A DNA stretch of 64,000 bases from Omphiscola glabra (lineage: Eukaryota > Mollusca > Gastropoda > Lymnaeidae), in the NCBI GenBank assembly GCA_964017045.1, contig OZ024797.1, positions 18,507,307-18,571,306 on the forward strand, read 5' to 3'. The notes under the pieces are model-generated. The model ran no database searches. It was not told the origin of the DNA and saw only the letters and a program-made list of their open reading frames with translations. The position numbers and the translations under genes are program-made. The stretch's first letter is position 1, and each line of letters opens with the position of its first letter. Of the stretch, positions 44,408-56,371 are shown one piece after another.

Positions 44408-45276
44408 ATGTCCCTGGTCAAGTCTGGCACTGTCATGGATACCAGTCCCGTGGGATTGATGGACACGGCTGGACTACTGCACAGTCCTTCCTGTCTGCCC
44501 AGTCACGATCGCCCTGGCAGCATCACGAATCTCACACTGATGTCCTCGCCAGTGATGACCAATGGCCTGAACACAAACGCGTCCAACAATAGATGCAGCT
44601 CAGCCAACCAGACAGCCAACAGCAACGGCAGCAAAAACAACATCATCCTGAACAACAACAACAACAGCCCGGATTTAAAACCGGCGTCGCCGCTGTCGAC
44701 CGGGACGGATTTACTCACGGGGAAAAATCTGGCATTCTCTCCGGAGCAGGTGGCCTGCGTCTGCGAGGCCCTGCAGCAGAAGAACGACATAGACAGACTG
44801 GCCAGGTTTCTGTGGTCGCTCCCGCCGAGTGAGCTGCTCAGGGGCAGCGAGGCCGTCCTCAAGGCCAGGGCGATGGTCGCCTTCCACAGGGGGAGTTACC
44901 GCGAACTGTACGCCATACTCGAGAGCCACACGTTCGACAGCTCCAACCACGCCTTCCTGCAGCAGCTCTGGTACAAGGCCCACTACATGGAGGCCCAGAA
45001 GATTCGCGGGCGGCCCCTGGGCGCCGTGGACAAGTACCGACTGAGGAGGAAGTACCCGCTGCCCAAAACGATCTGGGACGGCGAGGAAACCATCTACTGT
45101 TTCAAGGAGAAGTCCAGGCAGGCTCTCAAGGATTGTTACAAGCAGAACCGCTACCCGACACCGGACGAGAAGCGGGGTCTGGCCAAGAAAACTGGCCTGA
45201 CGCTGACCCAGGTCAGCAACTGGTTCAAAAACAGACGACAGCGGGACAGAACTCCACATACGGTTCCACACATGCA
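44408..45276 (+). CDS. Six4: SIX4/5-class homeobox transcription factor, first coding exon
   Basis: From ATG 44408, with an in-frame stop at 44387, the product starts [16 protein letters not shown]. It has a Ser/Asn-rich linker with an NNNNN run, then the SIX domain from [17 protein letters not shown] through [29 protein letters not shown] and LLWYKA-type helices (seen as [13 protein letters not shown]), to [19 protein letters not shown]. The homeodomain follows, with [35 protein letters not shown] and [13 protein letters not shown]. The KEKSR...YKQNRYP...LAKKTGL signature separates SIX4/5 from SIX1/2 and SIX3/6. The exon ends at the consensus donor ATGCA|gtaagta in phase 2, so the TAA four bases later is intronic. 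The activation domain should lie in later exons beyond the window or gap. Known role: DNA-binding partner of Eya/Dachshund in muscle, gonad and sensory development. Confidence 0.96.
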
Positions 45277-46883
45277 GTAAGTAATCTACCCTAACAGTTT
45301 TGCATGGAGATATAATCACATGTTGACAAACGTGTTCCATTAAATACACAATTTACACAGTGCAGACTCGGTTATTGGAGTCACCATACACAGTGACGAT
45401 GAAACAAACAACGCAAAAATATATTTTCTTAAATTTATACAATTATTTCCTACACATTATTTCAAGAAAAAAGTCTTTAACTTCTGTTTCCAACTGTGGA
45501 GTAGCCAGGGTCGGGTTAAGATTTTTGCCGCCTCCCTTGAACCCTTCGACTAAAAGACTCTCCAGGCAGCCTAAAATGCCTCCCTCAATATAAGTAAGTG
45601 CCGCCCGGGGCGGCCCCCCCCCAACCTCCTACACCACTGGTTACAAATAAATACCGAACTTATATTATTGAATTGTCAACAACATTTTATTTAAGGACCG
45701 CTGTGACTGAAATTCAGCAAGTATAACAATCATTAAACTTACTAAATTAATTTTTTAAAATAATGAATGAAAGACTTTGATTTTTCCAGGTTACATCATC
45801 TTTAAGTTGAATTATAAGTAAAATTATAAGTTGAATTTTTCTTTTTGGCACAACAATAAATTATCAACAAACATTCAACGACCGATTATGCCCTTAGATA
45901 TCGATCTACTTCCTGTAACAAAATCGTTTTTTTTTTTTTTTTTTGGNNNNNNNNNNNNNNNNNNNNNNNNNNNNNNNNNNNNNNNNNNNNNNNNNNNNNN
46001 NNNNNNNNNNNNNNNNNNNNNNNNNNNNNNNNNNNNNNNNNNNNNNNNNNNNNNNNNNNNNNNNNNNNNNNNNNNNNNNNNNNNNNNNNNNNNNNNNNNN
46101 NNNNNNNNNNNNNNNNNNNNNNNNNNNNNNNNNNNNNNNNNNNNNNGAATCTCTCTGTAATTGCCTCACTTCGAGGCCGGGCGTCGGAACGTATTGGCGT
46201 TATCCATGCGAGCCCCGGTACAAACCGCGGTACAATGCCCCCCCCCCCTTTCTTGACAAGCACTGGTCATCCGCGGCGCTAGCAGCTCTGTGAAGGGCGT
46301 CCGGCCGTGACAGGATATTGTTCGCACTCAAGCGTGGCCGAGGATTTCCACAGCGGCCCGTTGAACCGCGACCCTAGGAAAATATTCACATCTATGAAAC
46401 GATAATAATTTCGGCGCCGTCTTGTCTTGTGCTCCACATTCACGTTTGGTCGATGAACGGACGATAAGGGCGACCTTCGGGTTGATACGAGTTGATAGGA
46501 CGAGTGTGACAGGTCCCCCGTACCCGAAAAGCGCGGCCAACTCTTTAACTTTAATTCATATTTTAATCAGGTGCTGGCACCCTGCTAGACCCAGAGTGTT
46601 AGCCACTAATTTATTTTACATATAAATCTAGATTTTACGCCAGCCGTCGCACCGTCGAGCTAGGACACAAATCTCCTTCTTACACCAAATCCCTTTAATA
46701 CGTACCTGCTACACGGCTTCATATAAACATGTTTTTTTCTATAACTCTTTGCTAATCTCGCCAGATCTCGGCCTAAACACATTAATTCTCACACATTCAT
46801 ATTTCTGTCTCCTCATTCTCTCTTTTTGTCTGTCTATATTCTCGGTCTGTTACGTTCTACCATTTTCAACAACCCCCCCCCCC
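45277..46883. other. SIX4/5 intron with assembly gap
   Basis: Starts with the donor gtaagta. Contains a possible MITE remnant (45500-45645, GCCGCCCGGGGCGGCC), a T run ending in 200 N (45947-46146), and unique GC-richer DNA 46147-46620 without recognised exons. Confidence 0.5.
45947..46146. other. Assembly gap, 200 N
   Basis: Exactly 200 undetermined bases after a T run, the usual placeholder for a gap of unknown size. Confidence 0.99.
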
Positions 46884-47047
46884 CAGTGGCGTAGCGAGCT
46901 TAACTCGCGCCCGGGGCACAATACATTTTTAGCGCCCCCCCTATTCGAAAACCATACTCTTGTTTTTATTAAAATATGCCATTTCGCGCCCCTTTGTGAG
47001 TAGCGCCCGGGGCATGATGCCCCCTTGCTCCCTTCGCTACGCCACTG
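46884..47047. mobile_element. MITE with CAGTGGCGTAGCGA termini
   Basis: Starts CAGTGGCGTAGCGAGC and ends TTCGCTACGCCACTG, a 14-15-bp terminal inverted repeat. An inner pair GCGCCCGGGGCAC / AGCGCCCGGGGCATG is directly repeated. No coding capacity. Confidence 0.8.
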
Positions 47048-47790
47048 CCCCCCCCACCAACCACCCTTTTTTTATTTTTTAAAATCGCCTCATGAATCTC
47101 AACGTATAACTGTAATGCCCGTATCATTCATGAACTCCCACAACGCAATACATATTTTTTTTTCTTCTAAAAAGCAACCAGCTATGTCCATGCCCCCTCC
47201 CCCCCCAAACCGGGTCCCCCAGAAGTATATTCTAATTATGAAGTGATCAGATTATCCAGGCCAATCAGATAAACACACACACAAAAATTGAGCTGTTCAC
47301 CACTGTCGTCCCGCGCGACAAAGCCACCAGACAGATAAGAAAACGAGCCTCGGGACTCGGTGTTCCGTACGGCCCGAGCTCTTTTCGAGGTCTCGCACCG
47401 TAACATCGTATAATGGCGAACAGTTTTGTGTATCCTTCAACACACACACGGGGGGGGGGGGGGGGGAAGCGCCGCCGGGACGTTCATTAAACTCTGCTGG
47501 CATTAGCATCCAACGGAGATTAGTCCAGGGCGCTGTTTCCGTTTGGGGTTGTTGCACGAGAGGGAGACGGGGCGCGTTGAAAGCTAACTGCGCTGTTTGG
47601 GTACCCGACTGAATGGACCAAGGCAGTGTCCTACACGACGTGTGAATGCGTGGCTTGCGTGTAAGGGAGATACAGCGAGCGGATGGTTAAATATGTCAGA
47701 GAGATGACTGTATGCGGATTTAGATGTAAAGGGGGATAATATGTGCCGATGTATGTGATATGGTTGCACAATCGAGATGGTCATTGTCAA
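47048..47790. other. Unique and low-complexity DNA
   Basis: T and G runs (47077, 47450-47466) and unique DNA. No gene was recognised. Confidence 0.4.
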
Positions 47791-47969
47791 AATGCCGCGA
47801 CCCTTTAATACAGTTCCTTGTGATGCGGCGACCCCGAACCACAAAATTACTTTCTTTGCTACTTCATAACTGTTAGAGTGTATGTCTTTTCCAATGGACT
47901 TAGGCGACCCCTGTGTAAGGGTCGTTCGACCCCCCAAACGGGTGGCGACCCACAGGCTGAGAACCGCTG
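47791..47969 (+). mobile_element. SPIN-like hAT MITE, copy 3, left end lost
   Basis: AATGCCGCGACCCTTTAATA, ACTTAGGCGACCCCTGTG and CACAGGCTGAGAACCGCTG are SPIN-like motifs in the same order as in copy 2. The expected left terminus CAGCGGTTCTCAACC is absent, so the element is truncated or its end is diverged. Confidence 0.82.
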
Positions 47970-48405
47970 CTCTACTGTATCTGCCAGGGTGCCAGGATGG
48001 CATAACATTGAATCAGAACGTGTTGCGTAACATGCCCCCCCCCCCCCCCCCCCGTTACATATAGGCAAAGGGTGACACGCTCTAATGTTGACATCAAACA
48101 CGTTGTTGAGTGTTTTTTGTTTTTTTTGGGAATCCACGATATTCGCCTTCTACGAATAATCATATCAGTTTTTGTTCAAAGCCCTTTTCTGTCCTAAACA
48201 CACTATTGAACGGAAATATGTTTATGTAAGAACCTATAGACAGAATGAATCAAATAAGACATTTCCCAGATATCGACCACATTTTGACCATATCATCATC
48301 ATGTCCCTTAGTCCTTGGACGGCTGGGGCGCCACAGATGACTATCCTCCCCCATTCGTCTCTGTTTCTGCACCTCGAACTTTGACCATATAGAATATGTA
48401 TGTAT
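47970..48405. other. Unique DNA
   Basis: A C run at 48035-48053; otherwise no feature. Confidence 0.4.
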
Positions 48406-48407
48406 GC

Positions 48408-48635
48408 AAAATGTCACATCGGATCTGTCACTGATACACTCTTGTCATGACTTTATTAGATATGTCACTGATAGACTCTTGTGATGTCTTGATTAGATCT
48501 GTCACTGATACACTCTTGTCATGTCTTGATTAGATCTGTCATTGATACCCTCTTGTCATTACTTGATAAGATATGTGAAAGATAAGTTCTTGTCATGACT
48601 TGATTAGATCAATCACTGATAAATTTATGTCATGA
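48408..48635 (+). repeat. About 43-bp array, 5-6 units
   Basis: Units contain GATCTGTCACTGATACACTC and TTGTCATGTCTTGATTA. Confidence 0.93.
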
Positions 48636-48639
48636 ACAT

Positions 48640-49230
48640 GCACTGTTGAATGAAATCAGCACACGAGATATGAACATATATGAACATTTGAGATTTGAAC
48701 ATTTAAGATTTGAACAGTTGAGATTTTGAACAGTTGACATATGAACAATTGACATCTGAACTGGGCCTCATATACATAACAAGAAAATCGTTTGTAGCCG
48801 TGATAAAATCTTGTTATCCATTTCCTGCTTCAATTCTATGGTAAGGACCAGGCCATAGAATGTTAACTAAATAAAGTTTAACATATATTGTTATATTTAT
48901 ATCGACACAGATTGTTCGTGTCTAATGAATCTAATCCAAACATATACCAGGACATTAGAATGTAAACTAAACATATAGTGAGAAGCAGGATATTTCAATG
49001 TAACGTAATCATATTTTAGGACAAGGACATTAGATTGTATTATAAATATATATTGAGGATAAGGACATTAGAATTTAGTGTATATATATAGTTAGAAGCA
49101 GGACATTTGTAATGTTTTGTAAATATAAGATCAGGACAGGCATAAGAATAAAGAATTAACATATAGGAGAGAGGATTATGAGATTACAATATGATATAAA
49201 CATATAGTCATGCAGATCAAGCATTAAAAT
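48640..49230 (+). repeat. Degenerate repeats with AGGACATTAGAATGTAAACT
   Basis: Loose repeats of a 30-60-bp unit (GGACATTAGAATGTAAACTA with CATATAG) at about 48845-49230, preceded by a short TGAACATTTGAGATT repeat at 48665-48760. Confidence 0.75.
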
Positions 49231-49317
49231 GTAAATCAAATGGTCACTTTAATGAAATTAATATTTGATGTATGAGAGAAAGCGATATCAAATATATAAC
49301 TAAATAAAGGAGCGATA

Positions 49318-49815
49318 GCACATAATCGATATGCCACACCACATAATCGATATGCCACACCACATAATCGATATGCCACAGCACATAGTCGATATGCCAC
49401 ACCACATAATCGATAGGCCACACCACATAATCGATAGGCCACACCACATAATCGATATGCCACACCACATAATCGATATGCCACATCACATAGTCGATAT
49501 GCCACAGCACATAATCGATATACCACACCACATAATCGATATGCCACAGCACATAGTCGATATGCCACAGCACATAATCGATATACCACACCACATAATC
49601 GATAGGCCACACCACACAATCGATAGGCCACACCACATAATCGATAGGCCACACCACATAATCGATAGGCCACACCACATAATCGATATACCACACGACA
49701 TAATCGATATACCACACCACATAATCGATAGGCCACACCACATAATCGATAGGCCACACCACATAATCGATATGCCACGGCACATAATCGATATGCCACA
49801 GCACATAATCGATGC
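49318..49815 (+). repeat. 21-bp array with a ClaI-type ATCGAT in nearly every unit
   Basis: About 23 units CACATAATCGATATGCCACA with ATAGGCC and ATATACC subtypes. All six frames give repeat peptides; none is taken as coding. Confidence 0.97.
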
Positions 49816-50035
49816 GCCTCAGGACATACCTTATGTTCGACCATTTCATGTAGTGCGTTCCTTTTGAGGCTCTTATAATTCATAATCAAAGCAAATAAAT
49901 ACATATTGATGCAGGCGTAAACATTTAGTTTAAAAATTTTGCTTTAGTTTACTGAAACTTGGTCTAGCATCCCGTATTTCCATGTTCGCTGGTGAACACG
50001 CTCTTCGAGCTGGCGACAAAGAAAATATTTCTAAA
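49816..50035. other. Unique DNA
   Basis: No feature was recognised. Confidence 0.4.
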
Positions 50036-50037
50036 CG

Positions 50038-50332
50038 GACATCCTGTCTCTTTGTTGATCATGACATTCAAATGTCTCCTGTCTCTTTGTTGATCATGAC
50101 ATTCAAATGTCTCCTGTCTCTTTGTTGATCATTACATTCAAATGTCTCCCGTCTCTTTGTTGATCATGACATTCATGACATTCAAATGTCTTCCGTCCTT
50201 TTGTTGATCATTACATTCAAATGTCTCCTGTCTCTTTGTTAATTATTACATTCAAATGTCTTCCGTCTTTTTGTTGATCATTACATTCAAATGTCTTCTG
50301 TCTCTTTGTTGATCATTACATTCAAATGTCTT
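50038..50332 (+). repeat. 32-bp array, about 9 units
   Basis: Units contain CTGTCTCTTTGTTGATCATG and ACATTCAAATGTC. Confidence 0.96.
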
Positions 50333-50381
50333 ATGAGAATCGTAACGGATTTTGTTTTGAAATTTATTTTTATTATTATCA

Positions 50382-50415
<34 letters not shown>

Positions 50416-50975
50416 ATTTCTTTAATTTTAGTTTTTAAATTTTAGTATTATTTTAAAAAAATAAACCAGAAATGATAATTAGAATTTTTCTACCCTGTCA
50501 GACATCAGATTATACACATGAAAAAAAAAGTACAATATTTGAGAACGTGATTGCCTTTTGCCAAAATTTGAACACGTTAAGTTCAAAGATGGAATTTATC
50601 CAGACAATTATATATATTAAATAACCGGGGGTCAGTAAACATGAATGCATCTGACATTCCCTATCACATGATAATTGAAAATATCATGCACTTATTAATA
50701 TTTAGAAAATATTTCTAAAATAATAATTATTATAATAATACAATATTGTCTTACATAGTGAAGTACCCTCAGCCTGGAGCTGGCCTCACCGCGATTCACA
50801 TAAAAATTAGCAAAATTAGACAAGACATTAAAAAAGTTACATAAATTTAGTTATTTTAAAAACAGCTTTATAAAAATATTAAACTTTTATGTTCAGATAA
50901 AAATGATTATCTTTACATTCCCAATACCAGATATTAACTCATGGCCAACGTCCCCATTAGAGTATATCTAGATAT
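50333..50975. other. AT-rich DNA
   Basis: Contains a (TTA)n run at 50372-50413. No gene was seen. Confidence 0.45.
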
Positions 50976-50979
50976 TTAG

Positions 50980-51182
50980 ATGTCAGGCCATCAGTGGTCT
51001 GTCTAGTTGGCAGTGTCAGGCCATCAGTGGTCTGTCTAGTTGGCAGTGTCAGGCCATCAGTGGTCTGTCTAGTTGGCAGTGTCAGGCCATCAGTGGTCTG
51101 TCTAGTTGGCAGTGTCAGGCCATCAGTGGTCTGTCTAGTTGGCAGTGTCAGGCCATCAGTGGTCTGTCTAGTTGGCAGTGTG
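50980..51182 (+). repeat. 33-bp array, 6 identical units
   Basis: Units GTCAGGCCATCAGTGGTCTG plus TCTAGTTGGCAGT. The six copies appear identical, which suggests very recent expansion. Confidence 0.98.
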
Positions 51183-51264
51183 TTACTGGCGAATTTTTCA
51201 AACGCTATAAAACATTGAAACATTGAAACATTGGTTGATTTAATTTAGAAACCAAGGCGTTGTT

Positions 51265-52282
51265 ACATGCTAAGTTGACAGCTTATTAAGTTGACAGTTT
51301 ATTAAGTTGGCAGTTTATTAAGTTGACAGTTTATTAAGTTGGCATTTTATTAAGTTGACAGCTTATTAACTTGACAGTTTATTAAGTTGGCAGTTTATTA
51401 AGTTGACAGTTTATTAAGTTGGCAGCTTATTAAGATGGCAGTTTATTAAGTTGACAGTTTATTAAGTTGACATTTTTATTAAGTTGACAGTTTATTAAGT
51501 TGGCAGTTTATTAACTTGGCATTTTATTAAGTTGACAGCTTATTAACTTGGCAGCTTATTAAGTTGGCAGTTTATTAAGTTGGCAGTTTATTAAGTTGGC
51601 AGTTTATTAAGATGGCAGTTTATTAAGTTGGCAGCTTATTAAGATGGCAGTTTATTAAGTTGACAGTTGATTAAGTTGACATTTTTATTAAGTTGACAAT
51701 TTATTAAGTTGGCAGTTTATTAACTTGACAGTTTATTAACTTGACAGTTTATTAAGTTGGCATTTTATTAAGTTGACAGTTTATTAATTTGACAGTTTAT
51801 TAACTTGACAGTTTATTAAGTTGACAGTTTATTAAGTTGACAGTTTATTAACTTGACAGTTTATTGAGTTTGCAATCTATTAAGTTGGCAGTTTATTACG
51901 TCGACAGTTTATTAAGTTGACAGTTTATTAAGTTAACAATCTATTAAGTTGGCAGTTTATTAAGTTGACAGTTTATTAAGTTAGCAGTTTATCAAGTTGA
52001 TAGTTTATAAAGTTGGAAGTTTATTAAGTTGACAGTTTATTAACTTGACAGTTTATTACGTCGACAGTTTATTAAGTTGACAGTTTATTAAGTTAACAAT
52101 CTATTAAGTTGGCAGTTTATTAAGTTGACAGTTTATTAAGGTAGCAGTTTATTAATTTGATAGTTTATTAAGTTGGAAGTTTATTAAGTTGACAGTTTAT
52201 TAACTTGGCAGTCTACTAAGATGAGTTTATTTATTTGGCAATTTATTAAGGTGACAGTTTATTAAGTTGTCAGTTAATGTTC
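51265..52282 (+). repeat. 16-bp array, about 62 units
   Basis: Units TTATTAAGTTGACAGT and TTATTAAGTTGGCAGT with AACTTGAC variants. A block near 51895-51990 is repeated near 52055-52150. Confidence 0.96.
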
Positions 52283-53305
52283 CAAAGATTGAAACAAATA
52301 AAGTTAATTTATTATAATGTATTTAAATTGTGTAACCTAAAACTTTATAAATGTTTATAAAAAAAATGTGTCCTGAATCCACCATACAAACAGTTTGGCT
52401 TAATCGGCTATCTTATAAACAATGGTTAAAAATAGAAATTTTCCATTTGAGACACGCCGCTACACAAATAATTAAATAAATTATTTTCTAAAATATATTT
52501 TAAAAATGTGTGGCAATATTAAATTTCTACAATTTTAATTATTTAACCGACCAAAAACTTTTAAAAGTTATCCACATACAAAGAAATAAATCTATTTAAA
52601 CTAAACTCAGTCTACAATGTACATTAAAATGACACGTTTGGCTAGTTCGACTTTTTATAGTTTTAGTTTCAATAATATTTATTCATTTAAAAAATAAAAA
52701 TTAACGAAAGAATTATAATTTTAGGTTTAATAACTGAAGTTAAATTTATGTTGAATAAATAAAATAATTCTAGTTTGAATGAATGGATGAAGATTAGATT
52801 GATAAATAGCTTCATCGGGTTCGTGAATTTTTTTTATTAATGTTTGAATGTAGGAAATAATTTTATGCTGATGAAATAACAGTTTACTTACGTAATTCGA
52901 ATCTATTCTCTTAAAACTACTAAAATTTACCTTATGACTGAATTAGCAGTTCTTTCAAACGATATGTTGTATTATTGTATTGTGGTCCACCCACCACACA
53001 TGAGCACGGGAGAATTATAACCGTCACGTTCTAAACTGACCTCCAAAAACTCCCACAAACTAGAGCGCAGTCACACGGCATGCACATTTCATTTCTGTGT
53101 TCGTTATAAAACAAGATTGGCTGAAAGTGACTTAATAAGTGATTGGAATTCGCTAGGTGAGTGAATTGATTTTTTGAATTGATTGTTAAATTGATTGTCA
53201 AATTGATGGTTACATTGATTGTTACAGATAAGCAAACGTCTATAGAGATGTCTATTATGCGAATTGCATTAAAAGCAAGTTGACGTGTTTCTTTTGTCTT
53301 TAACA
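52283..53305. other. AT-rich DNA without gene
   Basis: Includes a short (ATTGATTGTTAAATTG) repeat near 53165-53225. Nothing else was recognised. Confidence 0.45.
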
Positions 53306-53365
53306 CTTTGACTTTATATTTTAACACTTTATATTTTAACACTTTATATTTTAACACTTTATATT
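53306..53365 (+). repeat. 16-17-bp array, 4 units
   Basis: Units AACACTTTATATTTT. Confidence 0.9.
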
Positions 53366-53371
53366 TTCAGA

Positions 53372-53932
53372 CTTCTTGCTCTAACAGTAACTATAACTGT
53401 CTCTCACTTCTACCAGTAACTATAACTGTCTCTCACTTCTACCAGTAACCATAACTGTCTCTCACTTCTACCAGTAACTAGAACTGTCTCTCACTTCTAC
53501 CAGTAACTAGAACTATCTCTCACTTCTACCAATAACTAAAACTGTCTCTCACTTCAACCAGCAACTATAACTGTCTCTCACTTCTACCAGTAACTAGAAC
53601 TGTCTCTCACTTCTACCAGTAACTAAAACTGTCTCTCACTTCAACCAGCAACTATAACTGTCTCTCACTTCTACCAGTAACTAGAACTGTCTCTCACTTC
53701 TACCAGTAACTAGAACTGTCTCTCACTTCTACTTGCAGTAACTATAACTGTCTCTCACTTCTACCAGCAGTAACTAGAACTGTCTCTCACTTCTACCAGT
53801 AACTAGAACTGTCTCTCACTTCTACCAGTAACTAGAACTGTCTCTCACTTCTACCAGTAACTAGAACTGTCTCTCACTTCTACCTGTAACTAGAACTGTC
53901 TCTCACTTCTACCAGCAGTAACTAGAACTTTC
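53372..53932 (+). repeat. 28-bp array, about 20 units
   Basis: Units AACTGTCTCTCACTTCTACC plus AGTAACTA. A composite of several units (ending CAACCAGCAACTATAACTG) recurs at about 53540 and 53640. Confidence 0.96.
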
Positions 53933-54539
53933 TATGGCCTCTACTAGCATGAAACAGCTGACGCCGTTACCTCTAATTCCCATAACTTCCCGACATCTTT
54001 CTTCCGGTACCTATGTGACAACTGACCAATTACTTCTTGTATATTTAGTGCCATGTCACAGATGACTTCTGACACATTCAGTGCAAACTGACAACCTACT
54101 TCTTGAAATTTTAGTGCCAACTTATACACATAACTCCTGATATTTTTAGTGCTGTTATAACTGATCACTTACGGCTGATTTATTATCAAATGTTAAAAAT
54201 CCCTCCTGATACCATTAGTGCAAACTGACAGCTTCCTTGTGGTAGCTATTTGTAGCCCTTGCTACCCATAACTGCATTCCTATTAGTTTCCTTAAATTGA
54301 AAATTTCCCACTTCTACTTCTAGAAATTATTATGAAATCTCACTGCGTTCCACCTCCTGTGACCACAATTTCTAAGACATTAATTAAATATATTAAGAAT
54401 ATCATGACATAATATTATATGGATGCTGCCCCAGAAAGTTCATTTCCCTGGTACAGCAATTCCATGAGGGTATGTAGGCCAAGGTGCCAGATACGTCTAA
54501 ACCATTACTTGTGGCTAACGGTAGCGCACTGCGGCATGG
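53933..54539. other. Unique DNA
   Basis: Loose repeats of an element with ACTTCTTG/TAGTGCCA/ACTGA near 54010-54190. No gene was recognised. Confidence 0.35.
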
Positions 54540-55640
54540 TACCAACCTTTCAGTTACGTGTTCTCCGCCATGCAGACTGATGCATACAAGGAGATATTGA
54601 TATCAACATCAGATACTGAACTGTTCTGCAAAGTATTCAACATCAGGAGGCTACATGCTAAATCCAAGGTCGTGAAAGACATCATGAGAGACTTTCTGTA
54701 TGTCGATGAATGTGCCCTAAATTCTGGACCAGAAGCCGATAGGCAACCCAGTGGTGCAAACTTCTTCAATGCCTACACAAAATTCTGTCTTACAATCAAA
54801 ACAGCAAGAAAAATGACAGAGGCCCTGCACCAAGCAGCTCCTAGAAAAATCTACGATAAGCCCAACATTGAAGTCAGCGGCGAAAGGCTTAAATTGGTAA
54901 ACAGACTGTCTGTCTTAACCTTTGCAGAATATTGTCCCAAAGCGAAACCAGCGACGATGAAATGAAACGTTAGAATCAAAAGAGTCAGCGTAACCTTGGC
55001 AACAAATGTATACAAATGTGTGGGCCAGGAGAGGCAACAACGCCCGCAACAAAATAAAAGTCCACATGGCGGCTACTTGGCTCCATGAATGCGAAATATG
55101 GATGTCTATCAAGGTCATGCAAGAAGGTTGAACCATTTTCAAACGACGAGTCTCAGAACAATCTTCAACATTAAATTGCAGGACAGTGTCTCAGACGAGG
55201 TACTCAACAATAAATGATAGGACAAGGTCCGAGACACCGAGGAGCTCAACATCAAATGGTAGGACAAGGTCCGAGACACCGAGGAGCTCAACATCAAATG
55301 GTAGGACAAGGTCCGAGACACCGAGGAGCTCAACATCAAATGGTAGGACAAGTGCCCAGACACTGAATTACTCGCACGCCGCACAGACAGGCTCACATGC
55401 CCCCCCCCCCCCCCCCCCCAAGGTTAGGGACCTTTTTAATGCAGTGACAGCAACGCTGGGTGAGACATGTTGTAAGGCTGCCAGACGACAGTTAGCACAA
55501 GATAAGATTTTATGGTTTTATAGACACATTGAAAACCTCATTGACAGACATCGAAAGCCTCATTGGCAGAGTTCTGTATAGATCTGGACAAATGAGAACA
55601 ATCTCGTGCCGGAATCGGTCTCATCAGCCATCGTCGCCCC
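54540..55640 (+). pseudogene. Decayed RTE-like LINE reverse transcriptase fragment
   Basis: 54558-54965 encodes FSAMQTDAYKEI, FNIRRLHAKSKVVKDIMRDF, LYVDECALNS, LTIKTARKMTEALHQAAP and IEVSGERLKLVNRL. This is the fingers/palm part of the invertebrate RTE-like reverse transcriptase, whose catalytic box is normally FADD and here reads YVDE. After a stop, thumb-region remnants continue in shifted frames (RRLNHFQTTSLRTIFNIK, then LRWAGHVVR-like QRWVRHVVRLPDDS near 55450-55500). It is interrupted by the 42-bp array at 55215-55360 and a C run (55399-55418). The endonuclease part is missing. Confidence 0.8.
55215..55362 (+). repeat. 42-bp array made from LINE coding sequence
   Basis: Units contain AGGACAAGGTCCGAGACACC and GAGGAGCTCAACATCAAATGGT. 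In one frame each unit reads LNIKW-stop-DKVRDTEE, matching the conserved LNIKWQDKV-type segment of the surrounding RTE-like element. Confidence 0.9.
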
Positions 55641-56066
55641 ACACACAGAGAATCAGTTTCATGTCCAGTTCCATGTTCAGTTCCAGATTCAGTTCCATGT
55701 CCAGCAACAGTCGAATGATTAAAGGGGTCGTTGGTGAATCGACGGACGAACCGTCAAGACAAGTTTTAGTTGTCACGATGATGGTCACGTGACTTTAAAT
55801 TGATGACGTTTTAGCCGTCCATTTGACAAATCGTCTTGTCAGCTGACTGAGCTGAGACCAACAGAAATACGACAGTTCTTATAATGCAATGAAAAGTCTC
55901 TTATAAAGAGACTAGCCATTCAAAGAGTTGAAAGCGGAAAATATCGGCACATTGCATTTTATTATTTTAATTTTTGAAAAAATAAAAAGATAAAAGCAAT
56001 GAGATAAGAACGATTATTTGTATTTTACCATCTTACCGAGAGACAAACCGAAATAAAAATTATGTC
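55641..56066. other. Unique DNA
   Basis: Short CAGTTCCATGTCCAGTTCC repeats at 55655-55705 and a small AAAGTCTCTTATAAAGAGACT hairpin near 55891. No gene was seen. Confidence 0.4.
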
Positions 56067-56124
56067 TAAGGGGTCGTTCGCAAATTACGTCACGCCAAAA
56101 ATGACATTTGTGAACGACCCCTAA
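56067..56124. mobile_element. 58-bp miniature inverted-repeat element
   Basis: TAAGGGGTCGTTCGCAAATT followed by ACGTCA and ended by TGACATTTGTGAACGACCCC-TAA. The arms pair over about 23 bp with a tiny loop and TAA at both ends. Confidence 0.7.
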
Positions 56125-56368
56125 TGCTGTATTACTTTCCTTATTCCCCTTCAACAATAAATCTAATTTTGGGGTCTCCTACAGTTAAGGACTTACCTAT
56201 ATACAATATTAAAGGGCCACTCAAACATGGTGGTCCGAACACTGGCCCCTGCCCGCGCGCCTGTATTCGCAGGTCCGCAAATGGGGGAAAAGTTTAAGTT
56301 TAGATCGAAAGCTGACAATTATTGATGTGAATAGTGCAGCGGAGCCTGCTGAAATGGGTTTACTTCCT
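56125..56368. other. Unique DNA
   Basis: No feature was recognised. Confidence 0.4.
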
Positions 56369-56371
56369 CAT

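Noticed and set aside
44503..45349. Minus-strand open frames opposite the SIX exon
   Set aside because: They are shadows of the GC-rich plus-strand coding exon.
45831..46293. Open frames across the N run
   Set aside because: They exist only because undetermined bases are not read as stops.
49236..49904. Cys-rich minus-strand frame with YRLCGVA repeats
   Set aside because: By-product of the 21-bp ATCGAT array; it opens in several frames on both strands.
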